From: Alphaproteobacteria bacterium
GTDB lineage: Bacteria; Pseudomonadota; Alphaproteobacteria; Sphingomonadales; Rhodothalassiaceae
DNA: 13,809 nt
NCBI GenBank assembly: GCA_003695555.1
Contig: RFIU01000332.1
Location: 1 to 13,809 of the forward strand
Direction of reading: 5' to 3'
Shown one piece after another: positions 1 through 7,359 of the stretch; the stretch's first letter is position 1, and each line of letters opens with the position of its first letter. Made by a program: the position numbers and the translations under genes. The notes below the pieces were generated by a model. It was not told where the DNA came from and ran no database searches. It saw only the letters and a program-made list of their open reading frames with translations.

Positions 1-570
1 CCCGGCGGCGTGATCCTGCGCGAAATCGCGCCTGACGGACCGGCAGCACGTGCCGGCTTGAAGGTCGGTGATGTCCTGCTCGCGATTGATGGACATGAAG
101 TGAACGACGTCTCAGGCCTGCGTTTCCGGCTGGCTACCCATCGCGATGGCGAAGTTGCGACCCTCGAGCTGCTGCGTGACGGCCAGCGACGGAAGATTCC
201 CGTCCGCCTCGAAGCCCTGCCCGACGGTCCGGCGCATCCGCCGTTGACACTGGCCGGTCGGCACCCGTTCCAAGGGGTGACCTTCGCCGAACTGACCCCA
301 CGACTTGACGATCGCCTGGGGCTCGATCCGCTGACGCGGGGCGTCGTCGTCCTCAAGGTGTCTCCACGTTCGCCGGCCGGGCGCGTCGGTTTCCTCAAAC
401 CCGGCGATCAGCTTCTCGAGGTGCTGGGTCGCCCGGTTCACTCACTTGCCGATCTCGCCGATCTAGACGAGACCGACTGGGAGCGCTGGCCCTTCCGGTT
501 GCGGCGGCAGGGGCGCGAGCTCGCCTGCATGGTCTTCCGCAACGGCGCGGTGGACTGTCGGATGGAATGA
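1..570 (+). CDS. Do/DegQ-family periplasmic serine protease, C-terminal part (two PDZ domains), 5' truncated
   Basis: The reading frame is open from the first base, so the gene begins upstream and only about 189 C-terminal residues are visible. The first visible residues (PGGVILREIAPDGPAARAGL) are the carboxylate-loop side of a PDZ domain. PDZ1 spans roughly residues 1-75, with the typical 'PAARAGLKVGDVLLAIDG' core. A second PDZ lies at about 100-180 ('GVVVLKVSPRSPAGRVGFLKPGDQLLEVLGRPV'-like core). Two consecutive PDZ domains at the C-terminus are the architecture of HtrA/DegP/DegQ proteases, which degrade or chaperone misfolded envelope proteins in the periplasm. The trypsin-like catalytic domain is outside the window, so activity cannot be verified. 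The second PDZ is somewhat divergent. The stop codon overlaps the start of rarA (ATGA), so the two are probably cotranscribed. A PDZ protein without a protease domain is possible but less likely. Confidence 0.8.
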   Translation, partial: PGGVILREIAPDGPAARAGLKVGDVLLAIDGHEVNDVSGLRFRLATHRDGEVATLELLRDGQRRKIPVRLEALPDGPAHPPLTLAGRHPFQGVTFAELTPRLDDRLGLDPLTRGVVVLKVSPRSPAGRVGFLKPGDQLLEVLGRPVHSLADLADLDETDWERWPFRLRRQGRELACMVFRNGAVDCRME

Positions 571-1922
571 TGACCGATCTCTTCGGTGCCGGGACGCACG
601 GCGATGGGCAGCGGACGGACGATGCCGGTCGGCTGGCGGGCGCGCCACTGGCCGAACGGCTGCGGCCACGCAGCCTCGACGAGGTGCTGGGTCAACCCCA
701 TCTCACCGGCCCCGGTGCACCGCTGCGGCGGATCATGGAGACGGGACACGTCCCATCCCTCGTCCTGTGGGGGCCGCCCGGGACGGGAAAGACGACGATC
801 GCCCGGCTGCTTGCGCAGCTCGGCGACTTTCGCTTCCATCAGCTTTCCGCCATCGTCAGCGGCGTCAAGGACCTGAAGAGTATCTTCGAACAGGCCCGCG
901 CCGATCGCATGGCGGGCCGTCGCACTCTGCTCTTCGTTGACGAGATCCACCGCTTCAATCGCGCACAGCAGGACGCCTTCCTGCCGGTGGTCGAGGACGG
1001 TACCATCGTGCTGATCGGCGCCACCACCGAAAATCCCAGCTTCGAGCTCAATGCTGCGCTACTCTCGCGCATGCAGGTGCTGACCTTGGAGCCGCTCGAC
1101 GAGGCGGCGCTCGGCGAACTGCTTGCCCGGGTGGAAGAGAAGCTCGCGCGGCCGCTGCCGCTCGATGATGCCGCACGCGCCGCGCTCGTCGAAATGGCGG
1201 CGGGCGATGCGCGCTATCTGCTCAACATGGTCGAGACCGTCCATGAGCAGGTGGGCGAAGGCGAGGGGCCACTGGATCCGTCCGCGCTTGCCGCCCTCAT
1301 TGCCCGCCGGGCGGCGATTCACGACAAGGACCGTGACCAGCACTACAATCTGATCTCGGTTTTTCACAAGGCGCTGCGCGGTTCGGACGTCGATGCGGCA
1401 CTCTACTGGCTCGCCCGCATGCTCGAAGGCGGTGAGGATCCCCTCTATATCGGCCGGCGGATGATCCGTTTCGCATCCGAGGATGTCGGGCTCGCCCACC
1501 CCGAGGCGCTGGTTCAGGCGCTTGCGGCGGTCGAGGCCTATGAGCGACTCGGCAGTCCCGAAGGCGATCTTGCCCTGTTTCAGGCGGCCGCCCATCTGGC
1601 GACCGCACCGAAGTCCAATGCCGTCTACAGGGCTGAGAAGGCCGCCCGCGACCTTGCCCGGCGGACGGCGCGTCATGCCCCGCCGAAGCACGCCCTCAAT
1701 GCTCCGACCCGGCTGATGAAGGAGCAGGGCTATGGTCGCGGCTATGTCTATGATCATGACACCCCGGAGGGTTTCGCGGGATTGAACTATTTTCCGCCCG
1801 ATGTGGCGCGCGAGGCGCTCTATGCGCCGGTCGAGCGCGGTTTCGAACGTGAAATCGCCAGGCGGCTGGCCTGGTGGGCGAAGCGGCGGGCCGATCGCCG
1901 CGCAGAGAATGGGGACGACTAG
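567..1922 (+). CDS. rarA: Replication-associated recombination protein A (RarA/MgsA), AAA+ ATPase
   Basis: The product is 451 residues, normal for the RarA/MgsA/WRNIP1 family. These are clamp-loader-like AAA+ ATPases acting at stalled or gapped replication forks, where they associate with SSB. Visible motifs are the N-terminal 'LAERLRPRSLDEVLGQ' signature (residues 28-43), Walker A GPPGTGKT at 69-76, Walker B LLFVDE at 121-126 followed by IHRFN, sensor 1 GATTENP at 151-157, and arginine-finger/sensor-2 segments (LLSRMQVLTLEPL; GDARYLLNMVE). The C-terminal RarA tetramerisation half is present ('YNLISVFHKALRGSD', 'RRMIRFASEDVGLA', 'FPPDV'). Translation starts at ATGATG overlapping the stop of the preceding protease; the second ATG, three bases on, is equally possible. 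The pairing with a Do-type protease looks like a two-gene unit. No motif is missing. Confidence 0.96.
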   Translation: MMTDLFGAGTHGDGQRTDDAGRLAGAPLAERLRPRSLDEVLGQPHLTGPGAPLRRIMETGHVPSLVLWGPPGTGKTTIARLLAQLGDFRFHQLSAIVSGVKDLKSIFEQARADRMAGRRTLLFVDEIHRFNRAQQDAFLPVVEDGTIVLIGATTENPSFELNAALLSRMQVLTLEPLDEAALGELLARVEEKLARPLPLDDAARAALVEMAAGDARYLLNMVETVHEQVGEGEGPLDPSALAALIARRAAIHDKDRDQHYNLISVFHKALRGSDVDAALYWLARMLEGGEDPLYIGRRMIRFASEDVGLAHPEALVQALAAVEAYERLGSPEGDLALFQAAAHLATAPKSNAVYRAEKAARDLARRTARHAPPKHALNAPTRLMKEQGYGRGYVYDHDTPEGFAGLNYFPPDVAREALYAPVERGFEREIARRLAWWAKRRADRRAENGDD

Positions 1923-2011
1923 CGCCGGAGATCCGCTGGTTCGCGTTTTCCTTCCCTTTTCCCACCTTATCATCTTGAGCGCCGCCTGATGCGCGGCTAA
2001 GGAGCGGCGTC
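1923..2011 (+). promoter_or_regulatory. rarA-queA spacer with queA Shine-Dalgarno
   Basis: An 89-base gap. It carries a pyrimidine-rich stretch (about 1946-1966), a short hairpin GCCGC/GCGGC (1981-1985 with 1993-1997), and then a strong ribosome binding site AAGGAG at 1999-2004, seven bases before the queA ATG. The Shine-Dalgarno sequence fixes the queA start. No convincing promoter or T-tailed terminator is visible, so queA-tgt may be read through from rarA or use a weak local promoter. Confidence 0.5.
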
Positions 2012-3103
2012 ATGAAGACCGCCGAGTTCGACTTCGACCTGCCCGAGGACCGCATCGCCCTGCGTCCTGCGCGCCCGCGCGATGCGGCGCGCCTGCTGGT
2101 CGTGCGTCCCGGCGACGAAACGGAGATCGAAGATCGTATCGTGCGGGACCTGCCCGATCTGCTCTCTCCCGGCGATGTGGTGGTTTTCAATGATACGCGG
2201 GTGATCCCCGCCCGTCTTCAGGCACGACGGGTCAACACCGATGGACCGGGCGGGCGGGTCGAACTGCTGCTTCTTCGGCCAATTGGGGATGAGGGGAAAG
2301 ACGCCGGCGTCTGCTGGACCGCCTTTGCGCGGCCGGCGAAGAAATGCCTGCCCGGTACCGTCTTGGCGGTCGAGGGGGGGCAGGGGCTGGCCGTCGAAGT
2401 CGTCGCGCGCGCCGAGGGAGGCGAGGTCGTCCTGCGCTTCGCGGACGAGTCGGAATTGCGTCGAGCGCTGGATCGCGCGGGGGAAATGCCGCTGCCGCCC
2501 TATATCGCCCGCCGCCGGCCGGCCGATGCACGAGACATCGCCGACTATCAGACGATTTATGCGCGCCGGCCCGGTTCGGTCGCGGCCCCGACCGCGGGTC
2601 TTCACTTCACCCCGGCGCTCGTCGCCGAGCTTGCAGCGCGCGGTGTGCGCACGGCACGGATCACCCTGCATGTCGGCGCCGGCACCTTCCTGCCGGTCAA
2701 GACGGAAGACACCGCCGATCATCGCATGCATCGCGAATATGGCGAGATCGACGCCGCCACCGCCGACCTGCTGAACGCGACGCGTGCCGGCGGCGGGCGG
2801 ATCGTCGCGGTCGGCACCACGGCGCTGCGCCTGCTCGAAAGCGCAGCCGATACGCAGGGGCGGCTTCGCCCGTTCGCCGACGAGACGGCGCTCTTCATCC
2901 TGCCCGGCTATCGCTTCCGCGCTGTCGATGTGCTGATGACCAATTTTCATCTGCCGCGCTCGACCCTGTTCATGCTGGTGTGCGCCTTCGCCGGGACGGC
3001 GCGGATGAAGCGCGCCTATGCGCATGCGGTCCGCGCGGGCTATCGTTTCTATTCCTATGGTGATGCGACGCTGCTGTTTCGCGGGGCGGGAGGTGACGAA
3101 TGA
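2012..3103 (+). CDS. queA: S-adenosylmethionine:tRNA ribosyltransferase-isomerase (QueA)
   Basis: QueA transfers and isomerises the ribosyl group of SAM onto preQ1 in the tRNA wobble position to make epoxyqueuosine, the penultimate step of queuosine synthesis in the cytoplasm. The product has 363 residues, close to the usual ~345-360. Family signatures are all present: N-terminal FDFDLPEDRIALRPA (6-20), VVFNDTRVIPARL (57-69), LPPYI (161-165), SVAAPTAGLHFT (189-200), HVGAGTFLPV (220-229), HRMHREY (237-243), TNFHLPRSTL (310-319) and GYRFYSYGDA (343-352). The start is set by AAGGAG seven bases upstream. The stop overlaps the tgt start (ATGA at 3100-3103), so the pair is translationally coupled and acts in one pathway. 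Confidence 0.97.
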   Translation: MKTAEFDFDLPEDRIALRPARPRDAARLLVVRPGDETEIEDRIVRDLPDLLSPGDVVVFNDTRVIPARLQARRVNTDGPGGRVELLLLRPIGDEGKDAGVCWTAFARPAKKCLPGTVLAVEGGQGLAVEVVARAEGGEVVLRFADESELRRALDRAGEMPLPPYIARRRPADARDIADYQTIYARRPGSVAAPTAGLHFTPALVAELAARGVRTARITLHVGAGTFLPVKTEDTADHRMHREYGEIDAATADLLNATRAGGGRIVAVGTTALRLLESAADTQGRLRPFADETALFILPGYRFRAVDVLMTNFHLPRSTLFMLVCAFAGTARMKRAYAHAVRAGYRFYSYGDATLLFRGAGGDE

Positions 3104-4260
3104 GCGACGCGTCGACCGGAACGCCCGAGCGCTTTACCTTCGAACTGCTGGCCCGCGACGGTGCGGCCCGGCGTGGCCGTCTGCACCTGCGCCGCGGGAC
3201 GATCGAGACGCCCGCCTTCATGCCGGTCGGGACGGCGGCGACGGTCAAGGCGATGATGCCGGAATCGGTCGCGGCGACGGGGGCCGAGATCCTGCTCGCC
3301 AATACCTATCACCTGATGCTGCGCCCCGGCGCCGAGCGCATCGCCCGACTCGGCGGACTGCACCGCTTCATGAACTGGCCACGCCCGATCCTGACCGATT
3401 CGGGCGGCTTTCAGGTCATGTCGCTGGGCGATCTGCGGACTCTGGATGAGGACGGCGTCACTTTCCGCTCACATCTCGATGGTTCGCGACACCGGCTGAC
3501 CCCCGAACGCTCGATCGAGATTCAGGGATTGCTTGGCTCCGACATCGTCATGGTCTTCGACGAATGCACGCCCTATCCGGCCAGCGAGGAGGAGGCCCGA
3601 ACATCAATGGAGCTGTCGATGCGCTGGGCCGAACGCTCGCGCCGGGCCTTTGATGCGAACCGCGAGCAGGCATCGCGCTCCGCGCTCTTCGGGATCGTAC
3701 AGGGCGGCGTGTACGAGGATCTGCGCCATCGCTCGGCCGAACAGCTGACGGCGATCGGCTTTGACGGCTATGCGGTGGGCGGTCTTGCGGTCGGTGAGGG
3801 ACAGGCGGAGATGTTCCGGGTGCTGGAGGCGAGCGTGCCGCATCTGCCCGTCGAGCGCCCGCGCTATCTGATGGGCGTCGGCAAGCCCGACGATCTCGTC
3901 GGTGCGGTGCTGCGCGGCATCGACATGTTCGACTGCGTGCTGCCGACCCGTTCGGGACGTACCGGACAGGCCTTCACCTGGCGGGGTCCGGTCAATCTCA
4001 AGAACGCCCGCCACAAGGACGACCCGCGCCCCTTGGACGATGCGGTGGACAGCCCGGCACGGCAGTATTCGCGGGCCTATCTGCATCATCTGATGCGCTC
4101 GGGCGAAATTCTCGGCGCGATGCTGCTGACCTGGCACAATCTCGCTTTCTATCAGGCGCTGATGGCCCGCCTGCGCCGTGCGATCGAGAAAGACCGGCTG
4201 GACGACGAGGCGGCCGGAATTCTCGAAACCTATCGCGCCGGTGACATCGCCCCGCTGTGA
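3100..4260 (+). CDS. tgt: tRNA-guanine transglycosylase (bacterial Tgt) lacking the zinc-binding cysteines
   Basis: Tgt swaps guanine-34 of GUN-anticodon tRNAs (Asp, Asn, His, Tyr) for preQ1, the step just before QueA. The 386-residue length is usual. By Zymomonas mobilis numbering, the active site is intact: D102 is Asp100 in LTDSGGFQ, D156 and C158 are Asp154/Cys156 in VFDECTPYP, Q203 is Gln201 in GIVQGG, G230 is Gly228 in VGGLAVGE, and nucleophile D280 is Asp278 in FDCVLPTRSGRTGQ. The structural zinc site is not intact. The family pattern PLDxxCxCxxCxxxSRAY reads PLDDAVDSPARQYSRAY here, so the three cysteines are replaced by Val316 and Ser318 or deleted. Only the fourth ligand, His346 in TWHN, remains. 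The reading frame is continuous and well conserved on both sides, so a frameshift does not explain it. The gene is coupled to queA by an ATGA overlap. Confidence 0.95.
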   Translation: MSDASTGTPERFTFELLARDGAARRGRLHLRRGTIETPAFMPVGTAATVKAMMPESVAATGAEILLANTYHLMLRPGAERIARLGGLHRFMNWPRPILTDSGGFQVMSLGDLRTLDEDGVTFRSHLDGSRHRLTPERSIEIQGLLGSDIVMVFDECTPYPASEEEARTSMELSMRWAERSRRAFDANREQASRSALFGIVQGGVYEDLRHRSAEQLTAIGFDGYAVGGLAVGEGQAEMFRVLEASVPHLPVERPRYLMGVGKPDDLVGAVLRGIDMFDCVLPTRSGRTGQAFTWRGPVNLKNARHKDDPRPLDDAVDSPARQYSRAYLHHLMRSGEILGAMLLTWHNLAFYQALMARLRRAIEKDRLDDEAAGILETYRAGDIAPL

Positions 4261-4290
4261 CAAGCCTGTTTCCCGCTTTCGGCCGCCGAC

Positions 4291-4320
4291 TTGCGCGAAG
4301 GGCGCGGCTTTCGTTATCCT
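4291..4320 (+). promoter_or_regulatory. Candidate sigma-70 promoter of the lipoprotein-M48-lipoprotein unit
   Basis: TTGCGC (4291-4296) is followed, after 18 bases, by TATCCT (4315-4320). This lies in the 88-base gap after tgt, about 30 bases before the likely start at 4349. Both hexamers match the consensus only partly. A short GCGC/GCGC hairpin (4293-4305) lies inside the spacer and could instead belong to the end of the tgt transcript. The call rests on position and spacing only. Confidence 0.3.
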
Positions 4321-4348
4321 CTCTCCTGCTTGTCGAGGGGGGGCGATC

Positions 4349-5146
4349 ATGCATCGGCGAAGAACGAGCGCAGGACGTGAACCGTACCGCATGACGGCCG
4401 GGGCTTGCTGGGCGGTCCTCTCCATCTTCGCCATCCTGATGCTGCTCGCCGCCTGCACGACGACGCGCAAGGTATCGCGGCTCACCACGCTTGACGGCGG
4501 ACCGACAGAAGGCGAGGGGCGCCTTGGCATCGTCCTGATGCCGCTCGATATCGAGCTGACGCGTCTGACCGCCGGCGGCTTGCATCAGCCCGATGCCGTC
4601 TGGACGGACGCTGCGCGTGCGTATCTGCACGAAGCTCTCGATCGGCAACTGGCTGCGCGTGGTATCGATCTTGTTTCTTATGACGAAGCGACGATCGAGC
4701 CGGCGGAACGCGAGATGCACCGCCGTCTGATCCACCTGCATGCGGTGGTCGGTCGCGCCATCCTGAGCCATGTCTTTTCCGGCAAACCATTGCCGACCAA
4801 GGGCCGGCGTCTCGACTGGAGCCTTGGTCCCACGGCGCGTTCCATCGCCCGGACGACGGGGGCGGGGCATGCGCTGTTCATCCATGTGCGCGACAGCTAT
4901 ACCACTGCCGGCCGGCGCATCCTTCAGATTGCTGCGGCCGCCTTTGGCGTTGCGGTGCCAGTCGGCGAGACTGACGCCTTCGCCTCGCTCGTCGATCTGA
5001 AAACCGGCGACATCGTCTGGTTCGAAACTCTGCATAGCCCGGTCGGCGATCTGCGCAGGCCCGAGCCCGCAGCGAAGCTCGCCACCGTTCTGCTCGCGAA
5101 ATTGCCGGCAGGACAGGGACCGGCGGCGAGAGGACCGGGGCCATGA
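4349..5146 (+). CDS. Putative outer-membrane lipoprotein of unknown function, first gene of the M48 protease unit
   Basis: A 265-residue product from ATG 4349, chosen because a GAGGGGGG tract lies just upstream. ATG 4391 is an alternative and would shorten the signal peptide by 14 residues. A hydrophobic segment ends in a lipobox MLLAAC, with Cys36 as the lipidation site. Threonine at +2 suggests sorting to the outer membrane. The mature part contains 'RLGIVLMPLDIELTRL', a helix-rich middle, and a conserved-looking stretch 'GHALFIHVRDSYTTAGRRI' followed by 'ASLVDLKTGDIVWFETL'. The strand-helix order and the 'LVDLKTGDIVW' strand recall CsgG/LpoB-like lipoprotein folds, but that is inference; I do not recognise a named family. 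The stop overlaps the M48 gene by ATGA, so the products are likely made together and act in the same compartment. Codon use matches its neighbours. Confidence 0.75.
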   Translation: MHRRRTSAGREPYRMTAGACWAVLSIFAILMLLAACTTTRKVSRLTTLDGGPTEGEGRLGIVLMPLDIELTRLTAGGLHQPDAVWTDAARAYLHEALDRQLAARGIDLVSYDEATIEPAEREMHRRLIHLHAVVGRAILSHVFSGKPLPTKGRRLDWSLGPTARSIARTTGAGHALFIHVRDSYTTAGRRILQIAAAAFGVAVPVGETDAFASLVDLKTGDIVWFETLHSPVGDLRRPEPAAKLATVLLAKLPAGQGPAARGPGP

Positions 5147-6444
5147 AGCGCCGCCCGTGTCGTTCCGCCGCCAGTCGGGGCGTGTGGCTGCGCGCCCTCG
5201 CCGTTATCTGCATCGCTGTGGCCGTCTTCCCCATGGCCGCGCTGTCCGGGAGCGATAAGGCCGACAAGGTCAGATCGGACCATCACACGCTTGTTCCCTA
5301 TTATCCGGTGCGGGTGCCGCCCCATTATCGGCCCGGTACCGGTGATCGGCTGGAACAAGGCCTGTGGAAGCGTGTGGAAAAGATCGAGCGCGAGATCGCG
5401 TCTTCACCGCAGGTAATTCGCGACCCCGCGCTTCAGGCCTATCTGGACGGGATCGCCTGCCGGCTTGCCCCCGATTATTGCGGCGATTTCCGCATTCATG
5501 TCGTGCGCACCGCCGAATTTAACGCGTCGATGGCACCGAACGGCATGATGCAGGTCTGGAGCGGGCTGCTGCTGCGCACCCGCAATGAGGCGCAGGTCGC
5601 CGCGGTCCTGGCACACGAGATCGGCCACTATCTGCGTCGTCATGGTGTTGAGGGATTTCGAGATCGGCGCAAGCGTCTGGCGTTAATGGACTTCCTTGGT
5701 CTGGGCCTGGCGGTGGCCGGCAGTTCGGCGCGCACCGTCAATCAGGTTCAGCTTGCCGTCATCGCGAGCCTCTTCGCCCATTCACGCGACGAGGAGCGCG
5801 AGGCGGATACGATCGGCATCCGCCTGATGAGGGAGGCGGGCTACGACCCGCGCGAGGCCTCGCGGGTCTGGGCGCAGATGCGTGCCGAACTCGGCCGCGA
5901 CGGCCGTCGGCGCAGCTATCTCTACGCCACCCATCCGAGCAATGCCGAGCGTGAGGCGACACTTGCCCGCTATGTCGAGGCACTGCGCCGGAACTCCCGT
6001 CATTACCGGCTGGGACGCAAGGCGCATCGCCATGCCATTGCCGCGATCCGCGACATGCTGTGGGCGGACCAGCTCGATCTTGAGCGCTACAAGCGCACCG
6101 AATGGCTGATCGCCTCCTTCATCGCCGAAGACGGAAAGCGGCCGGATTATCTGTGCTACGAGGCCGAGCTGCACCGCCGCCGTGGTGGACCTCGCCATGC
6201 GGCGAGTGCGCGCCGGCTCTATCGCGAGGCGCTGGCGCAGGGGCGGTCGGCAATGACGGGGGTGCCGGCGATGTGCTGGCGCGGTTATGGGCAGGTCGCT
6301 TGGAAGCTCGGTACGCGCGATGAGGCGCGCCGGGCTTTTCGCCGCTATCTCGAACTGCGCCCCCACGCCCCCGATCGGGCGATGATCGCCTTCTATCTGC
6401 AGGACAGCGCGGCGAAGGCTCCGGCAAAGGGGGCGGGGCCATGA
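5143..6444 (+). CDS. Secreted M48-family zinc metalloprotease with C-terminal helical/TPR-like region
   Basis: A 433-residue product. The N-terminus is basic (MKRRPCRSAASRG) and followed by a hydrophobic segment at about 17-34, consistent with a Sec signal and a periplasmic location. The gluzincin motif HEIGH is at residues 158-162. The third ligand lies in the M48 pattern R-x-x-E-x-x-A-D (RDEEREAD, Glu218). The conserved 'FNASMAPNGMMQVWSGLL' strand-turn precedes the active site, matching the 'N-A-x-(A)-x-P-x-G' substrate-side element of the family. Residues after about 330 include 'ASARRLYREALAQG' and 'GTRDEARRAFRRYLELRP', which read like two TPR-type helical pairs. This recalls BepA-like proteases that survey outer-membrane and LPS-assembly proteins. 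The gene sits between two lipoprotein genes with 4-base overlaps at both ends, which suggests one complex or pathway. The exact substrate is unknown. Confidence 0.9.
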   Translation: MKRRPCRSAASRGVWLRALAVICIAVAVFPMAALSGSDKADKVRSDHHTLVPYYPVRVPPHYRPGTGDRLEQGLWKRVEKIEREIASSPQVIRDPALQAYLDGIACRLAPDYCGDFRIHVVRTAEFNASMAPNGMMQVWSGLLLRTRNEAQVAAVLAHEIGHYLRRHGVEGFRDRRKRLALMDFLGLGLAVAGSSARTVNQVQLAVIASLFAHSRDEEREADTIGIRLMREAGYDPREASRVWAQMRAELGRDGRRRSYLYATHPSNAEREATLARYVEALRRNSRHYRLGRKAHRHAIAAIRDMLWADQLDLERYKRTEWLIASFIAEDGKRPDYLCYEAELHRRRGGPRHAASARRLYREALAQGRSAMTGVPAMCWRGYGQVAWKLGTRDEARRAFRRYLELRPHAPDRAMIAFYLQDSAAKAPAKGAGP

Positions 6445-7094
6445 CGGTGCCGAATAACAGTCGGACGCCCCGGCGAAGGCACGGGTTCGCGCTTGCGCTG
6501 ATGGCCTTCGTCCTGTGCGTGGCGGGACTGACTGCCTGCAGCTCGATCGCCCTGGTGCCGGCGGGTGAACATCGCCTTGCCGGCGGCCTGACCGTCCATA
6601 GCGCGATCGCCTGGAACCGGCCGCCGAGCAGACTGTTGAAGGAAGGAAGCGGAGAGGTGTGGACCGGCGACGGATTGATGGTCGATGCCCTCATCCTGAT
6701 CTCGGGCGTCGAGAACGGCAGACCGATTTTTCATGCGCCAAGCCGACAGGTAAAGGAACGCAAGGTACCCGTCTTCCGCTCCGGCATGCTGCCGGGCGAA
6801 CTGGCCGAGCTGATCCAGGCGACCTTCGCCAACCGCTTGGGGGTGACGCTGTTCGAGATCGAACGACTCGCGCCGTATCGCTTCGCCGGTGCCTCGGGTT
6901 TCGAGATGGAATTCCAGATGACGATGGCCGATGATGTTCTGCGCCGCGGACTTGCCGCCGGGGCAGTGATCGATGGGCGCTTGTACCTCGTCATCTTCGA
7001 AGCACCCGATCTCTATTATTTTGCCCGCTATCGCACCGAAGTCGAGCGACTGATCGCGAGCGCCCGTGCCGAGACGTCCAGCGCGGGTCCATGA
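6441..7094 (+). CDS. Putative lipoprotein of unknown function, third gene of the M48 protease unit
   Basis: A 217-residue product. The N-region is unusually long (about 15 residues ending RRRHG), followed by a hydrophobic core and lipobox GLTAC with Cys33; serine at +2 suggests outer-membrane sorting. The mature domain has the order 'AIAWNRPPSRLL', 'EVWTGDGLMVDALILISGV', 'VPVFRSGMLPGELAELI', 'YRFAGASGFEMEFQM', 'VIDGRLYLVIFEAPDLYYFARY', then a final helix. A 'WT-x-DG' strand, an internal helix, a 'G-x-GF-x-F' strand and a late 'LY-x-I-x-AP-x-x-YF' strand are reminiscent of MOG1/PsbP/DcrB-like alpha/beta domains. That is my inference from the pattern, not a match I can verify. The start overlaps the M48 stop by ATGA and no other start is needed. 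The gene is the last of the unit; the tRNA-Lys promoter begins 35 bases later. Confidence 0.75.
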   Translation: MTVPNNSRTPRRRHGFALALMAFVLCVAGLTACSSIALVPAGEHRLAGGLTVHSAIAWNRPPSRLLKEGSGEVWTGDGLMVDALILISGVENGRPIFHAPSRQVKERKVPVFRSGMLPGELAELIQATFANRLGVTLFEIERLAPYRFAGASGFEMEFQMTMADDVLRRGLAAGAVIDGRLYLVIFEAPDLYYFARYRTEVERLIASARAETSSAGP

Positions 7095-7128
7095 CCCCCC
7101 ATACGTTTCCCGGCGGCGAGGCGCGCGC

Positions 7129-7157
7129 TTGACCCTGCCTTGCGCGATCCGTATGGT
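7129..7157 (+). promoter_or_regulatory. Promoter of tRNA-Lys
   Basis: TTGACC (7129-7134) and TATGGT (7152-7157) are separated by exactly 17 bases and sit 19-47 bases upstream of the tRNA 5' end. A GC-rich discriminator (CCGCGCCGC) follows, typical of stable-RNA promoters. This is the expected position and quality for a tRNA promoter, so I trust it more than the other promoter calls. Confidence 0.7.
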
Positions 7158-7175
7158 CCGCGCCGCATAAAGGGC

Positions 7176-7251
7176 GGGCCCGTAGCTCAGTTGGTAGAGC
7201 AACTGACTTTTAATCAGTAGGTCGCAGGTTCGAATCCTGCCGGGCTCACCA
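7176..7251 (+). tRNA. tRNA-Lys, anticodon TTT, CCA encoded
   Basis: A full cloverleaf can be drawn. The acceptor is GGGCCCG/CGGGCTC with one G-U pair. The D-arm is GTAGCTCAGTTGGTAGAGC. The anticodon stem is ACTGA/TCAGT with loop CTTTTAA (anticodon at 7209-7211). The T-arm is GCAGG-TTCGAAT-CCTGC, with discriminator A and an encoded CCA end (7249-7251). It decodes AAA and AAG lysine codons. It stands alone, not in a tRNA cluster. Confidence 0.97.
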
Positions 7252-7290
7252 CCGCTTCCGCTGGCCAATGAACAGGATGGCGCGGGCACC

Positions 7291-7329
7291 GCAAGCGCCA
7301 CAGGCAAGATGTCTTGCCAGCGGCTTGGC
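7291..7329. terminator. Hairpin between convergent tRNA-Lys and the minus-strand secreted-protein gene
   Basis: The inner stem is a perfect 7-bp inverted repeat GGCAAGA/TCTTGCC (7303-7309 with 7312-7318), effectively a 4-base ATGT loop. It is nested in a second pairing CAAGC/GCTTG (7292-7296 with 7323-7327). The element lies 40 bases past the tRNA and about 30 bases past the stop of the convergent gene, the right place for a shared terminator. No T-run follows on either strand, so intrinsic termination is uncertain. It may instead be a processing or roadblock structure. Confidence 0.35.
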
Positions 7330-7359
7330 GCACCGAGGCGGATCGGATGCGGGTGACGC

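Noticed and set aside
1059..3025. Minus-strand open frames of about 300-340 codons opposite rarA and queA
   Set aside because: Both lie under strongly conserved plus-strand enzymes and show Arg/Gly-rich composition without family motifs.
4039..4066. Frameshift or sequencing error as the cause of missing Tgt cysteines
   Set aside because: Neither alternative frame restores a CxCxxC pattern, and the frame is conserved immediately before (NLKNARHKDDPRPLD) and after (YSRAYLHHLMRSGEILGAML).
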